A stretch of 64,000 nucleotides of DNA from Pseudomonas guariconensis (GTDB taxonomy: Bacteria; Pseudomonadota; Gammaproteobacteria; Pseudomonadales; Pseudomonadaceae), in NCBI RefSeq assembly GCF_024127895.1, contig NZ_JAMYBK010000005.1, positions 1 through 64,000 on the forward strand. Reading direction: 5' to 3'. Both the position numbers and the translations under genes were made by a program. Within the stretch, counting starts at the first letter, position 1. Every line of letters begins with the position of its first letter. A model generated the notes under the pieces. It was not told where the DNA came from, ran no database searches, and was given only the letters and a program-made list of their open reading frames with translations. Positions 46,970 to 55,786 of this stretch are shown here, one piece after another.

Positions 46970-47450
46970 ACATATCGCCGGCCAGCGCAGCAGCCTGACG
47001 GGCCTGCTGCTGCCTTTGGGCGACCGCACCCTGGTGCTGCCCAACGTCGCCGTGGCCGAGCTGATCGGCCAGCGTGCCTTCGCCTGCCGCCCGGGCAACC
47101 CGGCTTGGCACCTGGGCTGGATCGACTGGCGTCAGCAGCGCTTGCCGCTGATCGGCTTCGAGGCCGCCTGTGGCGGCGAGACTGCCTGCGGGGAGCGCTC
47201 GCGCGTCGTTGTGCTCAACGCCCTGGGCGACACCGGGCTACGCTATCTGGCGCTGCTGCTGCAGGACATCCCCCGCTCATGCAAGCTCGACAGCCAGCTC
47301 AACTATGTGGACGTGCCCTTGGCCAGCCTGGAACTGGCGGCCGTGCAGGTCGGCGAGCAGGTCGCGCGGGTACCGGACCTGGCGGGTCTCGAGCGGCTAG
47401 TCCGCGAAGCCTCCCCAGCTTCAAGCCTCAAGCCGCAAGCTTCAAGCTGA
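46962..47450 (+). CDS. chpC: CheW-like protein ChpC
   Basis: A 162-residue CheW-type protein with WHLGWIDWRQQRLPLIGFEA and YLALLLQDIPRSCKLD, in the ChpC position after chpA. It may couple additional receptors to ChpA. The last 12 or so codons (ASPASSLKPQASS) are read from a copy of the AGCTTCAAGC palindrome, so the tail is probably not conserved. The start overlaps the chpA end. Confidence 0.88.
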   Translation: MLEHIAGQRSSLTGLLLPLGDRTLVLPNVAVAELIGQRAFACRPGNPAWHLGWIDWRQQRLPLIGFEAACGGETACGERSRVVVLNALGDTGLRYLALLLQDIPRSCKLDSQLNYVDVPLASLELAAVQVGEQVARVPDLAGLERLVREASPASSLKPQASS

Positions 47451-47482
47451 TCGCTGCCTGCTTTTTCTTGTAGCTTGCAGCT
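47417..47482. repeat. AGCTTCAAGC-family palindrome, copy I, entering chpC
   Basis: CAGCTTCAAGCCTCAAGCCGCAAGCTTCAAGC supplies the 3' end of chpC, whose TGA stop follows at 47448-47450. The other side CTTTTTCTTGTAGCTTGCAGCTG is the T-rich right arm. It sits between two plus-strand genes. Confidence 0.8.
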
Positions 47483-47523
47483 GCCCCTGGGAACCCGCGT
47501 CGACTGCAGAGGTCTGTGCTTGC

Positions 47524-48141
47524 ATGTATCACGGTGAACGTTTCAACGCCTGGACGCACCTGGTCGGTGCCGTGCTGGCCTGCATCGGTGCCATCTGGCT
47601 GATCGTCGTGGCCGGGCTGCAGGGCGACCCCTGGAAGATCGTCAGTTTCTCCATCTACGGCGCCACCCTGCTGCTGCTCTACAGCATCTCCACCCTCTAC
47701 CACAGCACCCGCGGGCGGGCGAAGGTGATCATGCGCAAGCTCGACCATCTGTCGATCTACCTGCTGATCGCCGGCAGCTATACGCCGTTCTGCCTGGTCA
47801 GCCTGCGCGGGCCCTGGGGCTGGAGCCTGTTCGGCGTGGTCTGGGGCCTGGCCGTGGTCGGCATGCTGCAGGAGATCAAGCCGCGCTCGGAGGCGCGGGT
47901 GCTGTCGATCATCATCTACGCGGTGATGGGCTGGATCGTCCTGGTGGCGGTCAAGCCCCTGCTGTACAGCCTGGGAGCCGCCGGCTTCGCCTGGCTGGCG
48001 GCCGGCGGGGCGTTCTATACCATCGGCATCATCTTCTTCGCCTTCGACAGCCGCTTTCGCCACTGGCATGGCATCTGGCACCTGTTCGTCATCGCCGGCA
48101 GCCTGTTGCACTTCATCGCCGTGTTCTTCTACGTGCGTTAA
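47524..48141 (+). CDS. Hemolysin III family (PAQR-type) membrane protein
   Basis: A 205-residue protein with about seven membrane helices. It has the family metal-site motifs: His in NAWTHLVGA, STLYHSTRG, LDHLSIYLLIAGSYTPFC and HWHGIWHLFVIAGSLLH. Despite the name, bacterial members (YqfA/TrhA) are linked to membrane energetics and fatty acid composition, not lysis. It ends in convergent overlap with rsmE (TTAA). Confidence 0.88.
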   Translation: MYHGERFNAWTHLVGAVLACIGAIWLIVVAGLQGDPWKIVSFSIYGATLLLLYSISTLYHSTRGRAKVIMRKLDHLSIYLLIAGSYTPFCLVSLRGPWGWSLFGVVWGLAVVGMLQEIKPRSEARVLSIIIYAVMGWIVLVAVKPLLYSLGAAGFAWLAAGGAFYTIGIIFFAFDSRFRHWHGIWHLFVIAGSLLHFIAVFFYVR

Positions 48142-48857
48142 AAGTCGCCCCACAACTGCTGCGCCACCGACAACGCCACCACCGGCGCGGTCTCGGTGCG
48201 CAGCACACGTGGGCCGAGGCGGGCGGCGTGGAAACCGGCGGCCTTGGCCTGCTCGACCTCGGTATCGCTCAAGCCGCCTTCCGGGCCGATCAGGAAGGCC
48301 AGGCGCGCAGGTTTGGCATGGCGGGTCAAGGGCTCGGCCACCGGGTGCAGGACCAGCTTGAGGTCCGCGTCGCTCGCCTTGAGCCATTCGGCCATGGCCA
48401 CCGGCGGGTGGATCACCGGCAGGGTCGAGCGGCCGCATTGCTCGCAGGCGCTGATCGCTACCTGGCGCCAATGGGCCAGTCGTTTGTCGGCGCGTTCGTC
48501 CTTCAGGCGCACCTCGCAGCGTTCGCTGACGATCGGGGTGATTTCAGTGGCGCCCAGTTCGGTGGCTTTCTGGATCGCCCAGTCCATCCGTTCGCCACGG
48601 GACAGGCCCTGGCCCAGGTGAATGCGCAGCGGCGATTCGGCCTGGCCGGGCAGGGCCTGGTCGAGGGCGACGCGCACGGTCTTCTTGCCGACTTCGAGCA
48701 ACTGGCCACGGTATTCCTGGCCGCTGCCGTCGAACAGTTGCACGGCGTCACCGGGGGCCATGCGCAGCACGCGGCCAATGTAGTGGGCCTGGGCCTCGGG
48801 GAGTTCGTGCTCGCCGAGGCCCAGGGGGGCATCGATGAAGAAGCGGGACAGTCTCAT
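48138..48857 (-). CDS. rsmE: 16S rRNA (uracil-1498-N3)-methyltransferase RsmE
   Basis: A 239-residue SPOUT methyltransferase. It has the N-terminal PUA-like part (EAQAHYIGRVLRMAPGDAVQLFDG) and the knot motifs AFLIGPEGGLSDTEVEQAKAAGF and LGPRVLRTETAPVVAL. This is the more typical RsmE of the two in the window. I chose the ATG at 48857 (MRLSRFFIDAPLGLGEHE); the frame stays open further upstream through a REP pair. Confidence 0.95.
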   Translation of the reverse strand: MRLSRFFIDAPLGLGEHELPEAQAHYIGRVLRMAPGDAVQLFDGSGQEYRGQLLEVGKKTVRVALDQALPGQAESPLRIHLGQGLSRGERMDWAIQKATELGATEITPIVSERCEVRLKDERADKRLAHWRQVAISACEQCGRSTLPVIHPPVAMAEWLKASDADLKLVLHPVAEPLTRHAKPARLAFLIGPEGGLSDTEVEQAKAAGFHAARLGPRVLRTETAPVVALSVAQQLWGDF

Positions 48858-48892
48858 GAAGGGCTCGACAGTAAAGTGGTGACGCATTCCGT

Positions 48893-48980
48893 GTGGGAGC
48901 GGGCTTGCCCGCGAATGCGTCCGATCAGGCAACGGGGCCGTGCTGGCTGGCGCATTCGCGGGCAAGCCCGCTCCCACAGG
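48893..48980. repeat. Inverted REP pair between bioA and rsmE
   Basis: TGTGGGAGCGGGCTTGCCCG at the left is the exact reverse of CGGGCAAGCCCGCTCCCACA at the right, flanking a short loop region that contains GCGAATGCG/CGCATTCGC. This is the CGGGC variant of the REP family. Both flanking genes are on the minus strand, so the pair lies downstream of bioA. Confidence 0.85.
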
Positions 48981-49000
48981 GGAATGCGCGATGCTTGTGG

Positions 49001-50407
49001 TCAACCCGGATCGCGGAAATCGGGGTGGAAGTCCTTCGGCACCGTCACGCTGACGCTGTCGCGGGTGGCGATGTCGATGCCTTCGCTGGCCACTTCGGCC
49101 AGGAAGTCGATCTGTTCCGGGGTGATCACGTACGGCGGCAGGAAATACACCACGCTGCCCAGCGGGCGCAACAGGGCACCACGGGTCAGGGCATGCTCGA
49201 AGACCTTCAGGCCACGCCGTTCCTGCCAGGGGTAGGCGACCTTGCCGGCCTTGTCCTGGACCATCTCGATGGCCAGGGCCATGCCGGTCTGGCGCACTTC
49301 GGCCACGTGCGGGTGGTCGGCCAGGTGCGCGGTGGCGCTGGCCATGCGCGCGGACAGGGCTTTGTTGGCCTCGATCACCTGGTCCTGCTCGAAGATGTCC
49401 AGGGTCGCCAGGGCCGCTGCGCAGGCCAGCGGGTTGCCGGTGTAGCTGTGCGAATGGAGGAAGGCGCGCAGGGTCGGGTAGTCGTCGTAGAAGGCCTGGT
49501 ACACCTCGTCGGTGGTCAGGCAGGCGGCCAGTGGCAGGTAGCCGCCGGTCAGCGCCTTGGACAGGCACAGGAAGTCCGGGCGGATGCCGGCCTGTTCGCA
49601 GGCGAACATCGTCCCGGTGCGGCCGAAGCCCACGGCGATCTCGTCATGGATCAGGTGCACGCCATAGCGGTCGCAGGCCTCGCGCAGCAGCTTGAGGTAC
49701 ACCGGATGGTACATGCGCATGCCACCGGCCCCCTGGATCAGCGGCTCGACGATCACCGCGGCGATGCTGGCGTGGTGTTCGGCCAGGGTCTGCTCCATGG
49801 CGGCGAACATGTTCCGGGAATGCTCTTCCCAGCCCATGCCCTTTGGGCGCAGGTAGCAGTCGGGGCTCGGGACCTTGATGGTGTCGAGCAGCAGTGCCTT
49901 GTAGGTTTCGGTGAACAGCGGCACGTCGCCCACCGACATGGCGGCGATGGTCTCGCCGTGGTAGCTGTTGCTCAGGGTGACGAAGCGCTTCTTGTCGGGC
50001 TGGCCCTTGTTCTGCCAATAGTGGAAGCTCATCTTCAGCGCCACTTCGATGCACGACGAGCCGTTGTCGGCATAGAACACCCGCTCCAGCCCGGCCGGGG
50101 TCATGGCCACCAGGCGTTCGGACAGCTCGATCACCGGCTGGTGGCTGAAACCGGCCAGGATCACATGCTCGAGCTGGTCGACCTGGTCCTTGATGCGCTG
50201 GTTGATGCGTGGGTTGGCATGGCCGAACACGTTGACCCACCAGGAGCTGACGGCGTCCAGGTAGCGCTTGCCCTCGAAGTCTTCCAGCCACACGCCCTCG
50301 CCACGGCGGATGGGGATCAGCGGCAGGTGCTCGTGGTCTTTCATCTGGGTGCAGGGGTGCCACAGGACCTTGAGGTCGCGTTGCATCCACTCGTTGTTCA
50401 GGCCCAT
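49001..50407 (-). CDS. bioA: Adenosylmethionine-8-amino-7-oxononanoate aminotransferase
   Basis: PLP-dependent class III aminotransferase of biotin synthesis, converting KAPA to DAPA. The 468-residue protein has WHPCTQMKDHE near the N-terminus, the PLP Lys284 in CLSKALTGGYLPLA and IHDEIAVGFGRTG with the cofactor Asp. The ATG at 50407 follows AGGAG by 8 nt; a GTG 6 bases upstream is also possible. It stands apart from the other bio genes. Confidence 0.94.
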   Translation of the reverse strand: MGLNNEWMQRDLKVLWHPCTQMKDHEHLPLIPIRRGEGVWLEDFEGKRYLDAVSSWWVNVFGHANPRINQRIKDQVDQLEHVILAGFSHQPVIELSERLVAMTPAGLERVFYADNGSSCIEVALKMSFHYWQNKGQPDKKRFVTLSNSYHGETIAAMSVGDVPLFTETYKALLLDTIKVPSPDCYLRPKGMGWEEHSRNMFAAMEQTLAEHHASIAAVIVEPLIQGAGGMRMYHPVYLKLLREACDRYGVHLIHDEIAVGFGRTGTMFACEQAGIRPDFLCLSKALTGGYLPLAACLTTDEVYQAFYDDYPTLRAFLHSHSYTGNPLACAAALATLDIFEQDQVIEANKALSARMASATAHLADHPHVAEVRQTGMALAIEMVQDKAGKVAYPWQERRGLKVFEHALTRGALLRPLGSVVYFLPPYVITPEQIDFLAEVASEGIDIATRDSVSVTVPKDFHPDFRDPG

Positions 50408-50630
50408 GGGCACTTCTCCTGGCGACGCGGCGTGTATGAACCGGTAAGCCTAAGCAAAGCCGGCGGACGGGACAACCGCAGTGCTGACTGAAACAAAAAA
50501 TCCAGTGCTGCTAGGCACTTGATGGCGCTGTGCTGGCGAGGTTCGCATACCTGACGTATTCTTAACGCATCACCCCCTGGGGGCTCGTTTCCCCCCTTTT
50601 TTCGTCATCTCTGATCCGGAGTTCGCCAAA

Positions 50631-52157
50631 ATGGCTGCTGCTTGGGTGCGCCTGTGCGCGTTGATATTGATCGGTGTGTCCAGCGGTGCCGCGCTGGCAA
50701 AGGACAAGACACCGTCGGCGATCGTGGTGGGTGGCGGCCTGGCGGGCCTGACCGCAGCCTACGAACTGCAGAACAAGGGCTGGCAGGTCACCCTGCTGGA
50801 GGCCAAGTCCGGCATGGGAGGACGCTCGGGCCTGGCCACCAGCGAATGGATCGGCAACAGCAAGGCTCAGCCGGTGCTCAATCAGTATCTGGAGCGTTTC
50901 AAGCTTGAAACACTGCCGGCGCCGGAGTTCGTGCGCACCCCCGGCTACCTGATCGACGGCGAATACTTCAGCGCCGCCGACCTGGCCACCAAGCAGCCAG
51001 TCACTGCCGAAGCGCTCAAGCGCTACGAGAAGACCCTCGACGACCTGGCCCGTTCGATCGACGATCCGCTGAACCCGGCGGCCAACAGCACGCTGTTCGC
51101 CCTCGACCAGATGAACGTCTCCACCTGGCTGGACAAGCTGCAGTTGCCGACCACTGCGCGCCAACTGATCAACCAGCAGATTCGCACCCGCTACGACGAG
51201 CCCTCGCGCCTGTCGCTGCTCTATTACGCCCAGCAGACCCGTGTCTACCGTGGCGTCAGCGACCGAGACCTGCGCGCCGCGCGCCTGCCAGGCGGCAGCC
51301 CGGTGCTGGCCCAGGCGTTCGTCAAGCAGCTCAAGACCATCAAGACCAGCTCGCCGGTGACCGCCATCGTCCAGGACAAGAACGGCATCATGGTCAAGGT
51401 CGGCGATGTCGGCTACCAGGCCGATTACCTGGTCATGGCCGTGCCGCTGCGTGCGCTGGCGAAGATCCAGATGACCCCGGGGCTGGACAGCCAGCACCTG
51501 GCGGCCCTCAAGGGGACCAACTACGGCTGGCGCGACCAGATGATGCTCAAGTTCAAGCAGCCGGTATGGGAAAGCCGTGCGCGCATGTCTGGCGAGATCT
51601 TCAGCAACGCCGGCCTGGGCATGTTGTGGATCGAGCCGGCGCTCAAGGGCGGGGCCAACGTGGTGATCAACCTGTCCGGTGACAATGCGCGCCTGTTGCA
51701 GGCGTTCGGCGACAAGCAGATGGTCGACCAGGTCCTGATTCGCCTGCACGCCTTCTACCCGCAGGCCCGTGGTGCGTTCACCGGCTATGAAGTGCGCCGC
51801 TACAGCACCCAGGCCGGCATGGGCGGCGCGTACCTGGCCTACGGGCCAGGGCAGATCAGCAAGTACTGGCGCCTGTGGGAGCGCCCGGTGCAGCGTATCG
51901 CCTTTGCCGGCGAGCACACCGATGCCCTGTACCCGGGCACCCTCGAAGGCGCCCTGCGCAGTGGCCAGCGGGCGGCCAGCCAGGTGCAGGACCTGGCGGC
52001 CGGCAAGTCGTTCGAGCCGGCCAAGGCCAAGCCGGTGGCTGCGGCGCCTGCCGTCGGCAAGGACAAGCCAGCCGGCTTCTTCTCACGCCTGTTCGGTGGC
52101 GACGACAAGCCGCAGCCCAAGGAAGCCCCCGTCAAGGCGGCGCCCGAGGCGGGCTGA
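50631..52157 (+). CDS. Exported flavin monoamine oxidase-like protein
   Basis: A 508-residue FAD-dependent amine oxidase. A signal-like N-terminus (WVRLCALILIGVSSGAALA) precedes the dinucleotide fold IVVGGGLAGLTAAYELQ, with GGRSGLATSEW and the C-terminal FAGEHTDALYPGTLEGALRSG FAD region (two linked segments). A lysine/proline/alanine-rich tail of about 55 residues follows, with PAGFFSRLFGGDD. Substrate unknown. Divergent from bioA. Confidence 0.82.
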   Translation: MAAAWVRLCALILIGVSSGAALAKDKTPSAIVVGGGLAGLTAAYELQNKGWQVTLLEAKSGMGGRSGLATSEWIGNSKAQPVLNQYLERFKLETLPAPEFVRTPGYLIDGEYFSAADLATKQPVTAEALKRYEKTLDDLARSIDDPLNPAANSTLFALDQMNVSTWLDKLQLPTTARQLINQQIRTRYDEPSRLSLLYYAQQTRVYRGVSDRDLRAARLPGGSPVLAQAFVKQLKTIKTSSPVTAIVQDKNGIMVKVGDVGYQADYLVMAVPLRALAKIQMTPGLDSQHLAALKGTNYGWRDQMMLKFKQPVWESRARMSGEIFSNAGLGMLWIEPALKGGANVVINLSGDNARLLQAFGDKQMVDQVLIRLHAFYPQARGAFTGYEVRRYSTQAGMGGAYLAYGPGQISKYWRLWERPVQRIAFAGEHTDALYPGTLEGALRSGQRAASQVQDLAAGKSFEPAKAKPVAAAPAVGKDKPAGFFSRLFGGDDKPQPKEAPVKAAPEAG

Positions 52158-52170
52158 TTCGATGTAATGG

Positions 52171-52301
52171 GCGGGGCTGCTTCGCGCCCCATCGCCGGCA
52201 AGCCGGCTCCCACAGGGTGGACTGCCCCCGAAAAGTTGGACAGGTTAGCTAGCGACCTGTGTGGGAGCCGGCTTGCCGGCGATGGGGCGCGAAGCGGCCC
52301 C
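52171..52301. repeat. Inverted REP pair after the amine oxidase gene
   Basis: GGGGCTGCTTCGCGCCCC followed by CGCCGGCAAGCCGGCTCCCA faces GTGGGAGCCGGCTTGCCGGC followed by GATGGGGCGCGAAGCGGCCCC. This is a complete REPIN-type structure of about 130 bp, starting 14 bp after the stop codon. Confidence 0.85.
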
Positions 52302-52473
52302 AAGTACGCTCCCCGCGACAACACCTCATCTCCCGTCTACCGTTAATGTTTCCTTAATAGGAAGCTCGCACACTACATATCGGATTTGTCGATAATCCGA
52401 AGCAAGTTTTTCCGCTTTTATTCGATACGTTTCGCGCTAGTCTGTGCGCAGCTTTCACGGGGAACATGCCAAC

Positions 52474-53025
52474 ATGCAACTGCGCAACTCACCTTCTCGC
52501 TATGGCCTGGTCAGCATCGTCCTGCACTGGGGCGTAGCCCTGGCGGTCTTCGGCCTGTTCGGCCTGGGCCTGTGGATGGTCGGCCTCGACTACTACAGCC
52601 CATGGCGCAAGTCGGCGCCCGACCTGCACAAGAGCATCGGCCTGATACTGCTGGCGGTGATGCTGCTGCGCGTGCTCTGGCGCTTCGTCAGCCCGCCACC
52701 ACCGGCACCGGCCAACCACGGGGCATTCACCCGGCTGGCCGCCAAGCTGGGGCACCTGGCACTGTACCTTGGCCTGTTCGCGGTGATGATCGCCGGCTAC
52801 CTGATCTCCACCGCCGACGGTGTCGGTATCCCGGTATTCGGCCTGTTCGAGGTGCCGGCGCTGCTCAGCGATCTGCCCGACCAGGCGGACACTGCCGGGG
52901 TCATCCACCTCTACCTGGCCTGGGGGCTGGTGATCTTCGCCATCCTGCATGGCCTGGCAGCCCTCAAGCACCATTTCATCGACCGTGACGCGACCCTGAC
53001 CCGCATGCTGGGCCGCAAAGCTTGA
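52474..53025 (+). CDS. Cytochrome b561 family protein
   Basis: A 183-residue inner-membrane diheme cytochrome b of the CybB type, with four helices and heme-ligand histidines in [26 protein letters not shown], and [21 protein letters not shown]. It may pass electrons from quinol to a periplasmic partner. yceI follows 34 bp downstream; cytochrome b561-YceI pairs are common in proteobacteria. Confidence 0.92.
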   Translation: MQLRNSPSRYGLVSIVLHWGVALAVFGLFGLGLWMVGLDYYSPWRKSAPDLHKSIGLILLAVMLLRVLWRFVSPPPPAPANHGAFTRLAAKLGHLALYLGLFAVMIAGYLISTADGVGIPVFGLFEVPALLSDLPDQADTAGVIHLYLAWGLVIFAILHGLAALKHHFIDRDATLTRMLGRKA

Positions 53026-53059
53026 CTCTCAACCTCAATTGCAAAGGAAGGAAGTAAGG

Positions 53060-53635
53060 ATGTTGAAAAAGACTTTTGCCGCCCTGGCGCTCGGTACCGC
53101 CCTGTTCTCCGCCGGCCAGGCCATGGCCGCCGAATACAAGATCGACAAGGAAGGCCAGCACGCGTTCGTCGACTGGAAGATCAGCCACCTGGGCTACAGC
53201 TTCATCCACGGCACGTTCCGCGACTTCGACGGTGCGTTCACCTGGGACAGCGCCAAGCCCGAGGCCAGCAAGATCAACGTGGACCTGAAGACCGCCAGCC
53301 TGTGGTCGAACCACGCCGAGCGTGACAAGCACATCGCCAGCGCCGATTTCCTGGACGTGAAGAAGTATCCAGAGGCCAAGTTCGTTTCCACCAGCGTCAA
53401 GCCGACCGGTGACAAGACCGCCGACGTGACCGGCGACCTGACCCTGCACGGCGTGACCAAGCCGGTCACCTTCAAGGCCGTGTTCAACGGTGAAGGCAAG
53501 GACCCATGGGGCGGCGAGCGTGCGGGCTTCAACGCCACCACCACGCTGAACCTGAACGACTTTGGCATCAAGGGCCCGGGCCCAACCTCCCAGACCCTGG
53601 ACCTGGACATCAGCATCGAAGGCGTGAAGAAGTAA
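53060..53635 (+). CDS. YceI family periplasmic protein
   Basis: A 191-residue lipocalin-like protein with a signal peptide ([20 protein letters not shown]) and the YceI domain ([34 protein letters not shown]). Family members bind isoprenoid-type lipids in the periplasm. It is encoded directly after cytochrome b561, and the two probably act together on a polyisoprenoid or quinone-type ligand, which is inference. Start ATG 53060 after GTAAGGA. Confidence 0.92.
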   Translation: MLKKTFAALALGTALFSAGQAMAAEYKIDKEGQHAFVDWKISHLGYSFIHGTFRDFDGAFTWDSAKPEASKINVDLKTASLWSNHAERDKHIASADFLDVKKYPEAKFVSTSVKPTGDKTADVTGDLTLHGVTKPVTFKAVFNGEGKDPWGGERAGFNATTTLNLNDFGIKGPGPTSQTLDLDISIEGVKK

Positions 53636-53650
53636 CGCGCTGATCCCTTA

Positions 53651-53669
53651 GGGCTGCTGTGCGCAGCCC
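53651..53669. terminator. Bidirectional hairpin between yceI and rhlE
   Basis: GGGCTGC and GCAGCCC form a perfect 7-bp stem with a 5-base loop, in the 48-bp gap between convergent genes. T-runs are poor on both sides, but the position suits a shared terminator. Confidence 0.45.
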
Positions 53670-53683
53670 CAACGGTTTGCTGG

Positions 53684-55567
53684 TCAGCGATTGCGGGTCA
53701 GCAGGGCAGGGCGCTCGCCCCGCGGACGGCTCGGCAGATCATCCAGTTGCTCGGGCGTTGGGTAACGGTCGAGCTTGGACTCCTTGCGAATGATCACCGG
53801 CTGCTGCTGTTCGCGCTGTTCGCGTGGGTTGCGCACCGCTGGCTCCTGCCGGGAGAAGTCATCGCGGCCCGCGCGGTTGCGCCCGGCGTTGCCATCACGG
53901 CGCGCGCCACCGTTGTTGTTGCGGGCACGCTTTTCGCCGGAGCCCTGGCGCTGACCACCGCCATTGCGGCCCTGGCCCCCCGCGTTACGCTGGCCGTTGC
54001 CCTGGTTGGCGTTGCCGCCATTGCCACCGGGGCGACGGTTGCGGCCCTGGTTCTTGGCGTTCTGGTAGGGGCTTACGTAGTCGGCACGGTTGCCGAAGTT
54101 GTCGATATCGTCATCCAGGAATTCCTCCGGGTCACGATCGGCCGGAATCGGCGGGATGCTGGCGTGCGCCTGGCCAGCCTGTTGGCGTGGCTTCTTGTTG
54201 TCGCGTGGCTTGCGCGCTTGCTTCTGCTGCTTGTCGCCGGCCTTGGCCTTCTCGGCGGGCTTCTCGGCGGCCTGCTGCTTGGCCTTGCCTTTGTCCTTGC
54301 CCTTGTCCTTGCGCCCGCCGCTGCCTTCCTTGCCACCTTCGCCGCGTGCCTGGTTGCGCCCGCCACGACCGCTGTTCTGCGGACGTTCACGGACTTCCGG
54401 CTTCTCGGCTTCCACCTGGCTGGGGTCGAAGCCCATCAGGTCGCCATCGGGGATCTTCTGCCGGGTGACGCGTTCGATGCTCTTGAGCAGCTTCTCTTCG
54501 TCTGGCGCCACCAGCGAGATGGCTTCGCCCGAGCGGCCGGCACGGCCGGTGCGACCGATGCGGTGGACATAGTCTTCCTCGACGTTGGGCAGCTCGAAGT
54601 TGACTACGTGGGGCAATTGGTCGATATCCAGGCCACGCGCGGCGATATCGGTGGCCACCAGCACGCGCACGGTGTTGGCCTTGAAGTCGGCCAGGGCCTT
54701 GGTGCGGGCGTTCTGGCTCTTGTTGCCGTGGATCGCGGCGGCGCTCAGGCCGTGCTTTTCCAGGTACTCGGCCAGGCGGTTGGCGCCATGCTTGGTGCGG
54801 GTGAACACCAGCACCTGTTCCCAGGCGCCCAGGGTGATCAGGTGCGCCAGCAGGGCGCGCTTGTGGCTGGCTGGCAGGCGGTAGACGCGCTGCTCGATAC
54901 GCTCGACCGTGGTGTTCGGCGGCGTGACCTCGATGCGCTCGGGGTTGTGCAGCAGCTTGTCGGCAAGGTCGGTGATGTCCTTGGAGAAGGTGGCCGAGAA
55001 CAGCAGGTTCTGGCGCTTGGCCGGCAGGCGGGCGAGGACCTTCTTGACGTCGTGGATGAAGCCCATGTCGAGCATGCGGTCGGCTTCGTCGAGGACCAGG
55101 ATCTCCACGTGGGCGAGGTCGACGCTGCCTTGGCCGGCCAGGTCGAGCAGGCGGCCGGGGCAGGCCACCAGGACGTCGACGCCCTTGGCCATGGCCTGGA
55201 TCTGCGGGTTCATGCCGACGCCGCCGAAGATGCAGGCGCTGACCAGGTGCAGGTCACGGGCATAGACCTTGAAGCTGTCATGCACCTGGGCGGCCAGTTC
55301 GCGGGTCGGTGTCAGCACCAATACCCGTGGCTGGCGTGGGCCGTGGCGCTGGGACTTGTCGGGGTGGCCGCCGGGGAACAGGCGCTCGAGGATCGGCAAG
55401 GCGAAGCCGCCGGTTTTGCCAGTACCTGTCTGGGCGGCGACCATCAGGTCGCGGCCTTGCAACACGGCGGGAATGGCCCGCTGTTGCACCGGAGTGGGCT
55501 GGGTATAGCCCGCAGCCTCGATAGCGCGGACAAGAGCCTCGGAGAGACCGAGGGAAGCAAAGGACAT
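53684..55567 (-). CDS. rhlE: DEAD-box RNA helicase, RhlE type
   Basis: A 627-residue ATP-dependent RNA helicase. Motifs include Q-motif ([13 protein letters not shown]), I ([11 protein letters not shown]), II ([10 protein letters not shown]), III (FSATF), V/VI ([26 protein letters not shown]). The core (about residues 1-380) is followed by a long disordered basic tail of about 245 residues rich in Lys, Gly, Asn, Arg and Gln with RGG-like pieces. The ATG at 55567 gives [20 protein letters not shown]. Confidence 0.94.
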   Translation of the reverse strand: MSFASLGLSEALVRAIEAAGYTQPTPVQQRAIPAVLQGRDLMVAAQTGTGKTGGFALPILERLFPGGHPDKSQRHGPRQPRVLVLTPTRELAAQVHDSFKVYARDLHLVSACIFGGVGMNPQIQAMAKGVDVLVACPGRLLDLAGQGSVDLAHVEILVLDEADRMLDMGFIHDVKKVLARLPAKRQNLLFSATFSKDITDLADKLLHNPERIEVTPPNTTVERIEQRVYRLPASHKRALLAHLITLGAWEQVLVFTRTKHGANRLAEYLEKHGLSAAAIHGNKSQNARTKALADFKANTVRVLVATDIAARGLDIDQLPHVVNFELPNVEEDYVHRIGRTGRAGRSGEAISLVAPDEEKLLKSIERVTRQKIPDGDLMGFDPSQVEAEKPEVRERPQNSGRGGRNQARGEGGKEGSGGRKDKGKDKGKAKQQAAEKPAEKAKAGDKQQKQARKPRDNKKPRQQAGQAHASIPPIPADRDPEEFLDDDIDNFGNRADYVSPYQNAKNQGRNRRPGGNGGNANQGNGQRNAGGQGRNGGGQRQGSGEKRARNNNGGARRDGNAGRNRAGRDDFSRQEPAVRNPREQREQQQPVIIRKESKLDRYPTPEQLDDLPSRPRGERPALLTRNR

Positions 55568-55786
55568 GGGCAATCCTGTTCTCGTGGGGGCTGGGCCCGA
55601 TGGGATGATCTGCCTGGCGCGACGGGCATCGGAAGGATGCGATCGCGTCCGGTCCAGCAGGGCGTCACTGCGCATCCGGGAAGCGGCGGGCGGGCACTGG
55701 GGGGTGCGTTGCCGACGGTCGAGATGCCTGTTGCGAGGCCGAGCGTCCGGGCGTGAGCCGGGCGGGAAGGCCCGAGTATAACAGAG

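Noticed and set aside
53747..55756. A 669-codon frame opposite rhlE
   Set aside because: Hydrophobic repetitive translation results from the reverse complement of Lys/Asn/Gly-rich and helicase codons; all DEAD-box motifs are on the minus strand.
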